Origin: Malaya genurostris
Taxonomy: Eukaryota; Arthropoda; Insecta; Diptera; Culicidae
Reading direction: 5' to 3'
Assembly (NCBI RefSeq): GCF_030247185.1
Contig: NC_080572.1
Location: 301,183,656 to 301,247,655, forward strand
Length of the DNA: 64,000 nt
Below the pieces are notes generated by a model. It worked only from the letters and a program-made list of their open reading frames with translations, was not told where the DNA came from and did not search any database. Every line of letters begins with the position of its first letter. Position 1 is the first letter of the stretch. Positions 1 through 11,149 of the stretch are shown in pieces. A program made the translations under genes and the position numbers.

Positions 1-680
1 CAGAGCAAGAAGCACCCTCTATGTTTCGAAAATCTCAAAAAAAATTTCTGGTGGCTTCATTTTTAGTGAGCGAAAACTAAAAATAAAAGGTCTCACCACC
101 TATCCTATAGAGGCCAAAACCGTAAAGATCTGGCGAGATCTGACAGATTCTAGGGAAATTTGTAAAATCTGCAAAAAATCTGTTTTTTTTAGTGTCTTGC
201 GAAGCGAGAAAAATCTGGTATTTGCCAGATAAATGTGCCAACCTGGCAACGCTGCTGATAACGAAAGAAATGTTATAGCCTTCTCGTAAAAGGAACATTT
301 TTCAGATGTGAGATTTTTCACTATTATTTATTAGTATATCAACTGAAATGTAATGCTTGTAAGCGATTTTATATTTGTACCATTTTACCCTCATAATCAT
401 GAGACGATAATTTTCAACATTTTTCAATTTATTTGTAAATTCATCATCTGTCCACATAATTTAAAAGAAGACTTCGATATTTAGGAGGAAATAAATAATT
501 CAATAAAACTCAAGAACTTTGAATACGTTATCGGAAAATTACCAAATAACCATCAGATTTTTTCTCTCAACAGATGGATTATAATTCGAAAGTAAATTTT
601 TGAGTAAAAGATTTTCGATTGAAAACCAGTTCCTTATGTTAAATGCCATTTCTATTCAATATTTTTTCTCTTCTCTACAG
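1..680. other. Intron of the CSGALNACT gene with a MITE-like end
   Basis: This is sequence upstream of the coding exon that begins at 681, and it ends in a pyrimidine-rich tract plus CAG that serves as splice acceptor. Positions about 129-262 carry several short AAATCTG-type repeats. They end in a sequence whose reverse complement starts CAGCGTTGCCAGG, which resembles the end of a hAT-type MITE. No second end is visible, so the element is truncated or lies partly outside the window. No coding exon is seen here. Confidence 0.45.
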
Positions 681-1247
681 GTTTATTACCCGGTGGTGTT
701 CAGCCTGTACAACCCGCACGTGGTTTACACACTGCAGGGCAAAGATGTTCCTCCGGAGACGGATCAGTTGCTGATCTCGAAGGATTCCGGTTTCTGGCGA
801 GACTTCGGCTATGGCATGACGTGCCAGTACCGGTCCGATTTTCTCAAGGTGCGTGGTTTCGACGAGGAGATCATCGGATGGGGCGGCGAGGACGTGATGC
901 TGTACCGGAAGTACGTTCGATCGCACGTCAAAGTGATTCGGGCGACCGATCCGGGTATTTTCCACATCTGGCACCCGAAGGTTTGTACGGGAGTGGCTGC
1001 CGGCCAGAAGCTCTCGGTCGATCAGTATCGAGCGTGCATTCGGTCCCGGGCGCTGAATGAGGCCTCGCATGCCCAGCTAGGGTTTTTGGCCTTCCGGGAT
1101 GATATTGTAGCAAATGAGGGTAAGATGCTCGGGATCATGAAACATAACAATTCTACTAGGACTGGATTTAAGACTTCCAAGAGCGGTAACGGTGTTGAAG
1201 ATGGGAAAAAAGTTACTACGATAGATTCTAGCAAAAAGAATACATGA
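681..1247 (+). CDS. Chondroitin sulfate N-acetylgalactosaminyltransferase, C-terminal exon (partial)
   Basis: The family transfers GalNAc in the Golgi during chondroitin sulfate initiation and elongation. The exon reads in phase 0 from the acceptor CAG at 678-680 and ends at TGA 1245-1247. Recognisable blocks are FWRDFGYGMTCQYRSDF, GFDEEIIGWGGEDVMLYRKY (the beta-4-galactosyltransferase-type GWGGED motif), PGIFHIWHPKVC, QYRACIRSRALNEASHAQLG and LAFRD. These fit CSGALNACT1/2 better than the chondroitin synthases CHSY1/CHPF. The last ~40 residues, after the LAFRD block, are Lys/Ser/Thr-rich and not family-conserved. The N-terminal transmembrane and stem regions and the DxD motif must lie in exons outside the window. 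The open frame runs back to ATG 600, but that part is intronic. Confidence 0.9.
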   Translation, partial: VYYPVVFSLYNPHVVYTLQGKDVPPETDQLLISKDSGFWRDFGYGMTCQYRSDFLKVRGFDEEIIGWGGEDVMLYRKYVRSHVKVIRATDPGIFHIWHPKVCTGVAAGQKLSVDQYRACIRSRALNEASHAQLGFLAFRDDIVANEGKMLGIMKHNNSTRTGFKTSKSGNGVEDGKKVTTIDSSKKNT

Positions 1248-1359
1248 TCTTTTATGATTCACCATCAGGAAAGTATTTGGAGGATAGAGTTTTAGGTTAG
1301 GGGAATTTTGTAGCGAGAAAGAATCGGAGATGGTAATCCTGGTGATTGAGCCAACATTC

Positions 1360-1365
1360 AATAAA
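1360..1365 (+). promoter_or_regulatory. Polyadenylation signal of the CSGALNACT gene
   Basis: AATAAA lies 113 bases after the stop codon on the same strand, in AT-rich sequence. It is the first canonical signal downstream of the exon. Confidence 0.6.
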
Positions 1366-2640
1366 ATTTAAGTAGACCATGAGGTTACTTCAGAAGTACA
1401 GCCATGCTGACGTTAAAATGTTAGGTTTTGTAAAATAATAAACTATTTGTAAATACTATTTATTAACACAAACTAGCAGAGAACGAATTTCCCTTAAACT
1501 AAATAGATTTACAAAATCTGATATCTGAAATTGAAAAACCATAATTTGTTGGGTGCCATTGAATGAACTATTAAACTGTTTATCACCGGTGATCATCGCA
1601 CCGGTTGACACTTGGTTTCCTCCTGTCGTGATACTGCGAGACCATCACCGGATAATTTTTCAGCATAGGAATGCCGAGTCGGTGACTCGCCGTTCTATCT
1701 TTTTCTCTTTTGGAAACCATCGTAAATAGAGCGATAAAAAGTTGTTAAAACGTGCAGTTGACCGTAATCGAGGTGGATGATTTAGGTAGAGTAATTTTCG
1801 GTTTTGTTACGACGCAAACTGCCATTGGTTCCGTTGAACAGAATAAATTATTGTTTGTATGGGAACAGATTTTTTTTCTTCAAATTATCAGAATGTTATG
1901 TTTCAAACAGAAAAGTTGTAAATATGTAGTGATTCATAGAATCGACTAGAAGGCACTGGTAGAAGTCAAATACAGATTTTTGAAATATCAGAAATGAACA
2001 AAATTAAATTTACTATCGAAATGATGACATCCCTGATTGGGAAATTTACCGAACCAAGCTAGTCGCAGCAACCCTTGAGAAGTAGCTTCAAAACCGGGTA
2101 AGTATCAATTTAGGTAGAAACAGGAGTGGCAAGCATAACTTTTTTGACGCCTGAAGCTAAAACTGCTGTCAATTCCGTACATTTGACAGCAGTTGGGTCG
2201 AAACAGGGTTGAGTTTTGCTTCGTGCGAAAAATACCATTAGTGAAATTAACTTCACTTCAGCAAGTCAAGTAAAATTAAAAAAACACGTGCTTGCTTTCG
2301 TTACACCGTTCGAACCAGTTGGTAAAGTATGTTTATTTTTTGTGTATGTCGTCATACCGAAGTATTTACAGTTTGTTTATCAACGCAAACAACCCATGTG
2401 TTCTGCACTACCTGTTTATGTCACATCGGGTGAGTATGATCATAGTTTGTCAATATTTTCATTGTGCTTCCATTTTTTTTAATCTTCATATTCTTATAAT
2501 CTTGATAACAAAGACCGAAATATACTATTCTAAGATCAATAAAAAGACTATAAAATTTGCTAAGCCAGGTGTATATTTTTTATTGTTATTGTGTGATTGG
2601 GATTAAATTGGAAAAGGTTTTGAAAGGAAAGTTTTCATTC
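1366..2640. other. Intergenic, no gene seen
   Basis: AT-rich sequence with only short random open frames. The one structure noticed is a 12-bp inverted repeat, AACTGCTGTCAA at 2161-2172 and its complement at 2183-2194. No coding or RNA gene is supported. Confidence 0.6.
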
Positions 2641-2971
2641 GAATAAATGCAACAGACGAAACTAATCTTAAAAATTCATTTTAAGGTACGGATAGAGTCT
2701 AACACTTTTGAAAAATATTTTTTTCTTTGTATTTTTCATAGTAAAGCAATTCAAGAATATTATGTCAAATTTTCATGCCTACCGGAACAAAACTCAGGGA
2801 GTTATCTTCTCTTATCTCATACTGCAAAGAGGTAAGAGCTCGGCGCACAGGCCCAAGAGCTCTGCTACGATTGACTTGGACATTTGACAAAACATTCTTG
2901 AAAGAATTTATTAAAACAAATACCAAGAAAAAATATAATTTTTCGAAATTGTTAGACTCTACCCGACCCTT
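2641..2971 (+). repeat. Dispersed repeat A, left part, split by the jockey LINE
   Basis: This segment aligns by eye with 14470-14710: both share the run AACATTCTTGAAA, the phrase TTATCTCATACTGC and a TTAGAC(T/C)CTAC block in the same order. Its continuation lies on the other side of the LINE at 7735-7975 and matches 14730-14900. The repeat therefore existed before the LINE inserted. Its class is unknown and no open frame is conserved between copies. Confidence 0.65.
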
Positions 2972-3227
2972 AGAAAAAGAAATTTTTTTTATTTTTATTA
3001 TTTTTTTTTTAATAACTATTTATTGGAATATGAGTTAAAATTAAATTATTAAGATTTAAATTGGGTGTTCAGCCACAAGTGGTGACTTTTCAGCCCTGTT
3101 ATATATATGATTTGGTTATCACCATGAAGACATCATTTGCTTCCGCAATTCTGAGATTTTTGTGTAGGGAAAATTCTAAACCTACTTGTATTGTGTAATG
3201 GGGAAAAGGAACTTATATACTAACTTA

Positions 3228-5891
3228 CTAACTAATACAGAGATACAGAGAGCGAATCGATTCAATTGAAGATTGCATCGATTTTTGTCGGAATTTGCTT
3301 ATAATATTATGTGACATTACATCTAATGGTTCTATATTTGTGAGTCTGTGTAACTCATTTGTACTAAACCAGGGAGGACGCTTCAGAATCATTTTCAGAA
3401 TTTTATTCTGAATCCTTTGAAGCGTTTTCTTCCTGGTGGAACAACAGCTTGACCAAATTGGTACCGCATAAAGCATGGCTGGTCTGAAAATTTGTTTATA
3501 AATTAACAATTTGTTTTTTAGACAGAGCTTAGAATTTCTGTTTATAAGAGGATATAAACATTTAATATATTTATTACACTTTGCCTCGATTCCTTCAATG
3601 TGATCCTTGAAAGTGAGTTTTTTGTCATACGTTAAACCTAAGTATTTAGCTTGATCAGATCATGTCAATTCCAAGCCATTCAATTTGAGAATGTGATTAT
3701 TGTTTGGTTTAAGAAAAGAAGCTCTTGGCTTGTGAGGAAAGATAATTAATTGCGTTTTTGCTGCATTTGGTTTAATTTTCCATTTTGACAGATAATCACT
3801 GAAAATATTTAAACTTCTTTGTAGGCGACTGCAGATCACTCTTAGATTTCTACCTGTGGCTAACAGACTTGTGTCGTCACAGAATAGCTATTTCTGACAA
3901 CCAACGGGTAGATTTGGAAGATCAGAAGTGAAAATATCATACAAGATTGGAGCTACACTCGAACCCTGCGGAACACCGGCTCGTACGGGTAGCAATTCAG
4001 ATTTGCAATTCTGATAGCTAACCTGAAGAGTACGATCAGTTAAATAATTTTGAATCATTTTGATCAAATAAATAGGAAACTGGAAATCAGACATTTTTGC
4101 TATTAAACCTTTGTGCCAAACACTGTCGAATGCTTTTTCTATGTCTAGAAGAGCAACTCCAGTGGATAACCCAGAAGATTTATTTGCTTTTATCATGTTC
4201 GTTACTCTGACAAGTTGATGAGTAGTTGAATGTTCATGACGAAATCCAAACTGCTCTGGTAAAAAAATTGAATTCTCATTTATATGAGTCATCATTCTCA
4301 ACAAGATAATTTTTTCAAAAAGTTTACTGATAGAAGAAAGTAAGCTAATTGAGCGATAACTTGATGTTTCTGCTGGGTTTTTATCAGGTTTTAGGATAGG
4401 AATTACTTTAGCGTTTTTCCATCTTTTTGGGAAGTAAGCTAATGAAAAACACTTGTTGAAAATTTTAACCAGGAGTCTCAAGGCAACATCGGGAAGATTT
4501 TTAATAAGAATATTAAAAATTCCATCATTACCAGGAGCCTTCATGTTTTTGAGTTTCCTAATAATTGATTTAATTTCATCAAAATTCGTCTCAATAATGT
4601 CATCGTGTGATAACACTTGGGTTGAAATATGGTCATATTTCAGTGAGACTTCATTTTCAATAGGACTCACAACGTTTAAATTAAAATTGTGGACACTCTC
4701 GAACTGCTGAGCTAGTTTTTGAGCTTTTTCGCCATTTGTAAGAAGTATTTGATTTCCTTCCTTGAGAGCAGGAATTGGTTTCTGAGGTTTCTTAAGAACC
4801 TTGGAAAGTTTCCAGAAAGGTTTAGAATATGGTTTAATTTGTTCAACTTCTTTAGCGAAATTTTCATTTCGCAAAAGAGTAAATCTATGTTTAATTTCTT
4901 TTTGTAAATCCTTAACTATGATTTTCATAGCTGGATCACGAGAACGTTGATATTGTCGTCGACGAACATTCTTCAACCGAATGAGCAGTTGAAGATTGTC
5001 ATCGATGATAGGAGAATTTAATTTAGTTTGAGCTTTGGGAACTGAAAGATTTCTAGCTTCGATAATATAATGATTCAAATTATCAATTGCTGTGTCGATG
5101 TCCGCAGAATTTTCTAAAATAGTTTCATGATCCACATGATTTTCAATGTGAGATCTGTAATCCAACCAATTAGCTCTATGATAGTTGAAAATAGAACTAA
5201 TTGGATTAATTATAGCTTCGTTGGAAAGTCTGAATGTTACAGGAAGATGATCTGAGTCAAAGTCAGCATGAGTAATCGGTTCACTACAAATGTGACTTTG
5301 ATCTGTTAGAACCAGATCAATTGTAGACGGGTTTTCACGGAAGAGAAACAAGTCGGATTACTGGGATGAAGAACTGTGAAGTAGCCAGCTGAGAGTTGAT
5401 TATGAAGTATTTTACCATTACTGTTATTTTGCCTACAATTCCACTGGACATGCTTAGCATTTAAGTCCCCTATTACGAAAAATTTCGATCGATATCTTGT
5501 AAGTTTTTGCAAATCGCCTTTAAAGAAATTTAATTGTTCGCCGGTGCATTGGAATGGCAAATATGCTCCAGCGATGAAATATTCCATGAATGGTTTCAAC
5601 TTCGATTCCCAAGCTTTCAATAACTTTAGTTTTGAAAGAAGGTAAAATTCGATGTTTAATTTGCCGTTGGACAAAAATGGCAACTCCACCACCCATTCCA
5701 GTAAACCTGTCAAATCGATGAACCACATAATGTGGATTACTTTTCAATTTTACATTTGGTTTAAGAAAAGTTTCTGTCACAATGGCAATATGAATTTTGT
5801 GAACTTTGAGAAAATTATAAAATTCATCTTCACTCGATTTCAAAGATCGAGCGTTCCAATTTAAAATATTCAAATAATTATTTAACATCAC
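3228..5891 (-). pseudogene. Jockey LINE ORF2: endonuclease and reverse transcriptase (broken)
   Basis: ORF2 would nick the target and reverse-transcribe the element RNA. The ATG at 5891 overlaps the ORF1 stop by 14 bases, as in jockey-type elements. The APE endonuclease starts with LNILNWNARSL and contains FVIGDLNAKHVQWN, and its end has DSDHLPVTF. Reverse transcriptase motifs are LKNMKAPGNDGI, LLDIEKAFDSVWHKG, GVPQGSSVAPILYDIF and FCDD (Cys where Ala is usual). The frame slips near 5575-5600, returns near 5345, and TAG interrupts at 3888-3890 directly before LFCDD. In the 58-kb copy the same codon is TCG, so this is a point nonsense mutation. Downstream the frame is open to 3228. Confidence 0.9.
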
Positions 5892-7428
5892 TGTTAAATT
5901 TTAAATTCATTATAATATTATTTGCAAATTTCCATCCGATTTGAAATGCTTCAAAAAGTGATGAAGTCGAATTCATTTGGATGATCATTTGAAAAAGTTG
6001 ATCTTGTAGGTAGATCATTTTATTTTCAGTTATATCGCCTAAATCGACTTCATTTAAAGAAGCGAATGGCATTGAAGGAATATTTGTAGGTAGACTGCCA
6101 TTAGAAGAAGATGATTTGGCCGGTCTACCTATTGATAAATTGTTTTCGTTAAAAGAAGAACTGCAAGGCGGTCCTGTGTTTTGATTATTTACATTAGAAG
6201 AAATAGGTGATAGATTTCTACCTAATATACCAGCATAACTGACATTAGAAGAAGATGATGACGAGGTCGATCTACCTGTCAATAAATTGTTTTCGTTAGA
6301 AGACGAATTGACAGGCGTACCTGTTTTTTGTTTCGAAGAAATCAGTGCCTTAAAAGAATTAGGCGTGGCATTTGTAACGGTTATTTGATTTTCAGGTATG
6401 TTCTGTAAATTTAAGGTCGTTGATTTGACTTGTTGTCGAAGCGAACGAGCGTTTAAAATTTTTTCCCTGACAGGACATTTCAAATAATTGGATTTATGAT
6501 TTCCATTGCAATTTGAACATGAAAATTTATCAGTGGTTTCATTCATTGGACAAACGTCTTTCGAATGCGATTTACCACAATTCAAACACCGTATATCCAT
6601 ATGACAATTTTTGGTTCCATGACCGAAGCCTTGGCAACGACGACATTGCGTTTAGTTTGCAATACGATTATGCCGTTTATAATGTTCCCAATTAATTTTA
6701 ATGTGGGAAATGAAACGTACTTTTTCTAAAGTTTTCAAATTGTTTACATCACTTCGATTGAAGTGTATTAGGTAAAGTTCATGGGAAATTCCAGAGCGTG
6801 GTTTAGAAGTACCATTCGCTCTTTTTTTCATAAGTATTACTTGGGAAGGGGCAAAACCAAGCAATTCTTTTAATTCATTTTTAATTTCATCAGTACTTTG
6901 ATCATTTGATAAGCCTTTCAAGACAGCCTTGAAGGGTCTGTCTGATTTTATATCATATGAATAAAATTTATGAAGTTTCTCGGACAAATATCGAATAAGA
7001 CGTTCGTAATCTTCCAATCCATCCACCAAGACTCGACATTCTCCTCTTCGTCCGATTTGAAATGAGACTTTTACTTCCGGGAGAAAAGTAGAAAGCTCAG
7101 TACGGAATGCTTTGAAGTCGGAAATCATCACCGTCACTGGTGGCATAGATTGTTGTTTCTTCCCAGAACGACAAGCGTCCATTTTGGGAATTTTTGAAGA
7201 ATTTTCTTCTATGTCGCTACAATCGGATTCAGGAAGAATCTCGTAAATATTGTTAGACGGCATAGGATCAACGGAAGGGAAATCCGTCCGTTGTCTTTTA
7301 TTTTTACATTCAGATTCTATAAGATCGTGAATGTTATTAGAAAAATGTTGAATAACGGATTGTGATTTATTCCGTATTGAATTATTTTTAGCCTTAGGCT
7401 TGTTGCCTTTCCGGTTGGACGCAGGCAT
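5878..7428 (-). pseudogene. Jockey LINE ORF1: gag-like nucleic-acid-binding protein, one nonsense codon
   Basis: The frame is 516 codons from ATG 7428 to the TAA at 5878, interrupted only by an in-frame TAA at 6652-6654. The N-terminal part is basic (start MPASNRKGNKPK). A central RRM-like region precedes the zinc knuckles, which is usual for jockey ORF1. Three CCHC-type knuckles follow: CRRCQGFGHGTKNC just after the nonsense codon, CLNCGKSHSKDVC, and CSNCNGNHKSNYLKC. The C-terminal third is Ser/Asn-rich with repeated SSSS tracts. In the family the protein coats the element RNA. The nonsense codon separates the N-terminal domain from all zinc knuckles. Confidence 0.85.
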
Positions 7429-7720
7429 TTTTGAAATGAATGAAATTTTAAATTAAATTAACTAGGCTAAATTAGTCTTCGATTAGACTCCTAGCTAGCC
7501 TTAAAAAAGGCTGATTAATTTCTTAGTCACTCTAATATCACTCTTTGTATCACTTAGTCACTCTAATATCACTCTTTGTATCACTTAGTCACTTAGTTAG
7601 TGATTCAGGTAGCCTTGAAAAAGACTGAAGCCTTGAATCAATGAAACTCTAGGTAGCCAGAAAAAAAATTCCAGGAGCCAAGAGCTATACGCGTGCGGTG
7701 CGAACGACTGTTCAACACCC
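7429..7720 (-). promoter_or_regulatory. Jockey LINE 5' UTR with tandem repeats
   Basis: This lies between the 5' target duplication and the ORF1 ATG, where jockey elements carry internal promoters. It contains a 31-bp unit repeated exactly twice in tandem, at about 7526-7556 and 7557-7587. A looser repeated phrase, AGCCTT(A/G)AAAAAG, flanks it. Promoter function is inferred from position only. Confidence 0.55.
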
Positions 7721-7734
7721 AGAAAAAGAAATTT

Positions 7735-7975
7735 CTTCCTTCAATTTTAGAGACAATAAACTTTAAACGCGTTTTTATCGAAAGCACATTGTAAAAGTCC
7801 GTGTCCATCCTCAATTGAAAACTACTTTACTAATTATTTTCAAGTTTCACACACACTTTCTACATATAAAGTACCCAACCCCCGTATTTTGTTTACAACT
7901 ACAGAATGGCGGATTTGTTGACTCGAATACGTTAAAATTTACTTTGTACAAGAATTAGCAGAACTTGATCGTGAA
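7735..7975 (+). repeat. Dispersed repeat A, right part
   Basis: Continues the repeat interrupted at 2971. Shared phrases with 14740-14900 include AAACTTTAAACGC, GTCCGTGTCCATC and AAAATGG(C/T)GGATTT, in the same order. Confidence 0.6.
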
Positions 7976-8335
7976 TATCTCTTGAACAACAACATATTTT
8001 TTTCTCCATACCATCGGAAATATGTTCAGAAATTTACGATAGAAATTTCAGTGGAATGAGATAACCATAAATAACTCAAAACTGAAGTTTCCTAAAATGT
8101 TTGGTATTAACGAGCATCAAGGTGAAATTCTATCTCAAAGTAAGGCGTGAAAAATTTCTACCATATGAATTGAACGAATCATCGCACAAAGCGTATCGTG
8201 CAAAACCGACACATAGAAATACGGAATATATTCAATGATTGAGCGCAGTGAGCTTACGACACGTGTTGAACCGGAGATTTCGGATTGCGAAATGAGATAC
8301 GAATCAATTTATCTTTAAACGAAACTACTCTATTG
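7946..8335 (+). repeat. Dispersed repeat B
   Basis: Homologous by eye to 52130-52500 (same strand) and, inverted, to 50395-50690. Shared phrases include GAATATCTCTTG, AGTTTCC(T/A)AAAATGTTTGGTAT and ATCGCACAAAGC. No coding frame is conserved across the copies. Confidence 0.6.
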
Positions 8336-8639
8336 CGCGAGAAAAAAAATGACTTCGACTCTTGTTCCACCACATATATTGGGGCTACTGCTGCCTAACT
8401 CGGTGAGTTTTGTACTGTCCTTCTTCACATACGAGATCGATCAGCTAAGTAGCAGAGAGAGATTCATTATCAGCGTTGCATCTTTACTGAGATGAGCGAG
8501 AGTGATATTTGGCCTGTGCTGAACAACAAGTTTTGTTCTCTAATTTGACTACTATGAGGAAGACACATTTGAGCATGTTTTTTAAGACAGTCAATGTAGT
8601 CATTTAATTGATAACCAAAATATTTTTATAATTGAATTT

Positions 8640-9260
8640 CTCACCTGAATTCTGAACATAATTTCAAGTTTAGTACTTAGTTCCGGAATTTAGTTTCAGA
8701 ATTCTCTTTTTAGATTGCAGGTTTAAAATTTAAAACTAAGGCTTTGGAACTGAATCCTAGTTCTGGAATCTGCAACTAAACTTTTGGAACTGGTTTCTTG
8801 ACTTCAGATTTGAACTGAATTTAGTTCGAATTTAAAACTTTGGTTTAGGATTTCATCATCAGAATTCTGGAACAAAATTCAGAATATGAAGGTCATATCT
8901 GGATTCGGGAGCTAACTGTTAGATATGAACTCCGAACTTGAGTTTTGGACTTCTGAACCAGAATTTCATTTCTAAATTCATTTTTATAATAAAACTTCTA
9001 AATTCCAGAATCCAAGTTCCGAATTTAGTTCGAGCATTCAGCAGGTCTAAATTCTGAAACTGAATTCTGAAACTAGAATTTTAACTGAACTCAGTTTTTT
9101 TATTCGAGTTCTAGAACTAAATTCGGAATCCAGTTCAAAAATTTCATGAATAATTTCTTGATTTGGATTCCGAAACTGAATTTTTCTATTGAATTCTGGG
9201 AACTTAGTTTTGGAGTTCAGTGCCAGTTCCTGAATGCTGGTCCATAATTTAAATTTTGGT
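8640..9260. repeat. Degenerate GAATTC-rich array 1
   Basis: About 600 bp built of imperfect repeats around GAATTCTGGAACTGAA and its reverse complement, with no fixed period. Similar arrays occur at 12700-13215, 30880-30955 plus 32134-32560, and 49320-49890. GAATTC is itself palindromic, so both strands show the same words. Confidence 0.7.
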
Positions 9261-9419
9261 GTGAATAAATTATGGATGGAAAAAAGTACTCAACAGTTGT
9301 AAACATCGGATAAATTCAGTTCGCTTTCACATCTGATCCAAGTCAATCGATACGATACCTCTTACGTTTGAGACAGAAGCAGCCAAGTACAGTATAGTGA
9401 ACAATAGAATGATCTCGAA

Positions 9420-10734
9420 ATGAGTGAACCAAACGAACAAATGCTACCGCCGCTACGAATGAATACAATTCTCGGTTGATATTTCATTAGGGCGTATAAG
9501 CAAATGACAGTTTCTCTTTAACCACTCTTTATTTCGATTACTGTGATGTGATTAAAAAGATTTTCTTTGATTTCGCTACTCTGTTTGAAAGTCGAAAGTT
9601 TCGGGTATCATTTTATGCAAAGAGTTGAGTGATAAACGTGGAAACCGCTTGGTAATTAATAAAAGAGAATGTAAACAAAGAGAAACTGTCACTTGCTTAT
9701 ACGGCCTGATGAAAAATCAACCGAGAATTATTGTTGACTTCAGGCAGTGCAAAACGCGACCTTCGATATGAGAACTTGAAGGTTTGCTTAAGGAGCAAAT
9801 GCATCTTGACATTAAACGTGCACATTTACTTCAATGCTATAAGACCAATAATGTTGTTTATATTCAGTTCTATAACGAGTTGGATGCAATTCAATTCGCT
9901 AAAGACAATAATAATGTGCACTATGTGGAGCATGAAAATATCAAGTACAACATTCCAGTATATATGGAAGATAGTTCTATAGAAGTGCGTGTGCATGATC
10001 TTCCCTCAAGCGTCATCGATCCTTATATTCGCAAAACTATGTCCCAACACGGAGAGATTCTCTCTATCGAAAAAGAAAGAATTTTTCCCCGGTATTCTCA
10101 ATGGTGTACGTTTATTACGCATACACTTGAAGAGGCCTATACCTTCTTATGTGACATTCGGTCTGGATACAATAATTCCGTGCAAATCACTTGTTACCTA
10201 TGACAATCAGATGGCCAAATGTCAATATTGCCAAAAAGCTGTTCACTACGGTAAACCATGTGATAAACTGGACAAGGAGACAACTACACCAAAGGACAAT
10301 GGTGGTTCCGTCACAACAAACCCCAAGCAACCGCAGTACACCTGTGACAGTCACCAACAACAGTGAAGTATCCTATTCAACGAAACCATCAGTATCCCCT
10401 ATAGAACAAAGTACACCAGCTGCAGTTAACACCTTACCATCCAATCAACCAGCAACTGCAACCAATGTACAACAAGGTACATTTACAGCAAGTAGCAACG
10501 AACTCAAGACTGCGAACAATGAGGAAAACGAAAACAAGACGGAAATCAACAACATTGCCACCAATGCAGCAATGGATGACGAGAAGAGTCACGAACAAAG
10601 TGCCCCTCAATCCTCGCATGAGGGGAATGGAAGCTCCTCTCCCCTTAAAAAATGGGTGACAACGAAATCCAATACAAAAAAAAATCAATTCTAAAAATCG
10701 GCTCAGTCGGCCACGTAAACCTGTACGCAAATAG
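9420..10734 (+). pseudogene. Gag-like zinc-knuckle protein (LINE ORF1), copy A, interrupted
   Basis: Starts at ATG 9420 with MSEPNEQ, then is broken at 9470 by a MITE and resumes at 9726 with IVDFRQCK. The N-terminal ~200 residues look like RRM-like nucleic-acid-binding repeats (KEQMHLDIKRAHLLQC, PVYMEDSSIEVRVHDLP). A CCHC knuckle, CQYCQKAVHYGKPC, follows at about 10210. The C-terminal third is Thr/Ser/Asn-rich and ends in basic residues RLSRPRKPVRK at 10734. Three frameshifts separate the pieces, at about 10070, 10320-10360 and 10670-10690. The role would be RNA binding in the retrotransposon particle. I do not recognise a named family. Confidence 0.7.
9471..9725. mobile_element. 255-bp MITE with ~49-bp terminal inverted repeats
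   Basis: The ends are CTCGGTTGATATTTCATTAG and the complement of CTCGGTTGATTTTTCATCAG; the similarity extends to about 49 bp on each side with a few mismatches. AATT is duplicated at 9467-9470 and 9726-9729. Copy B of the host ORF at 19800 has the unoccupied site with a single AATT, which proves the boundaries. No open frame lies inside. The 4-bp AATT duplication does not fit the usual TA, TTAA or 8-bp classes. Confidence 0.85.
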
Positions 10735-10740
10735 GCCTGA

Positions 10741-10990
10741 ATAAATATATCTTTTAAATGAAAAAAATCGGATCAATTCCACCAATCGATTCTTTTTAGA
10801 ACGAATAAAATATGCCCTTAGGATTTATGCCAGTTTAATTCGTATTCCGCTCGTCCAAGTATGCCTGTTACATTACCCACTCCCCTTTTGTATTTTAAAC
10901 AAGCATCAAAAACTGAAAATATGTATGTAGAACATGTTCGATGTACGTGCTACCATGTCTGACTGGCGTTTTAGAGTGACTAAAACAAGA
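10741..10990. other. Intergenic, no gene seen
   Basis: AT-rich sequence downstream of ORF1 copy A. Nothing beyond short open frames is visible. Confidence 0.5.
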
Positions 10991-11062
10991 TTCAGAGTGG
11001 CGAAATGGTAGCGCGTATGCACGGAATGCATAAGAACACAGGTTCGAGTCCTGTCTCTGAGC
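10991..11062 (+). tRNA. tRNA-like cloverleaf, anticodon GGA (probably a pseudogene)
   Basis: The sequence folds as a 72-nt cloverleaf. The acceptor is TTCAGAG with CTCTGAG (one G-U pair). T8 is present. The D stem has 3 bp (GCG/CGC) with GG in its loop. The anticodon stem is TATGC/GCATA and the T arm is ACAGG-TTCGAGT-CCTGT. A TTTTT terminator follows at about 11068. The formal anticodon GGA (11023-11025) would read serine, but the long variable arm of tRNA-Ser is missing and position 33 is C, not U. It is more likely a tRNA pseudogene or SINE head than a working tRNA. Confidence 0.5.
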
Positions 11063-11149
11063 GTATCTTTTTCCAATAAATCATCTTTTCCGTCAGTTTT
11101 TCATTCGTTTGGCTTTATGTTTCCGCTCAGTCATTGCAAAAACTGAACT

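Larger units (their letters stand above)
2986..7720 (-). mobile_element. Jockey-clade non-LTR retrotransposon, near full length (copy 1)
   Basis: The 4.7-kb element has a 5' UTR, an ORF1 with three zinc knuckles, and an ORF2 with endonuclease and reverse transcriptase. Its 3' end is an A-rich tail, seen as T-runs at 2986-3010. It is flanked by an exact 14-bp direct repeat, AGAAAAAGAAATTT, at 2972-2985 and 7721-7734, which marks the insertion boundaries. The host sequence on the two sides joins into dispersed repeat A. ORF1 has one nonsense codon. ORF2 has two frameshifts and one nonsense codon, so this copy is inactive but recognisable throughout. A second copy lies at 56568-59276. Confidence 0.9.
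9311..10740 (+). mobile_element. ORF1-only non-LTR element, copy A
   Basis: The 5' leader at 9311-9419 matches the leader of copy B (19645-19760). ORF1 runs from 9420 to 10734. The sequence after the ORF1 stop has AATAAA near 10740, then a short A-rich stretch, then unrelated DNA. No endonuclease or reverse transcriptase follows. A MITE occupies 9471-9725. The family resembles gag-like ORF1 of mosquito LINEs, but the partner ORF2 is not in this window. Confidence 0.6.

Noticed and set aside
675..1070. Long open frames antisense to the CSGALNACT exon
   Set aside because: They mirror a strongly conserved coding exon and encode nothing recognisable.
4453..4907. Plus-strand open frames inside the jockey LINE (also 58464-58906)
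   Set aside because: They are antisense shadows of the RT ORF and occur in both copies only because the RT sequence does.
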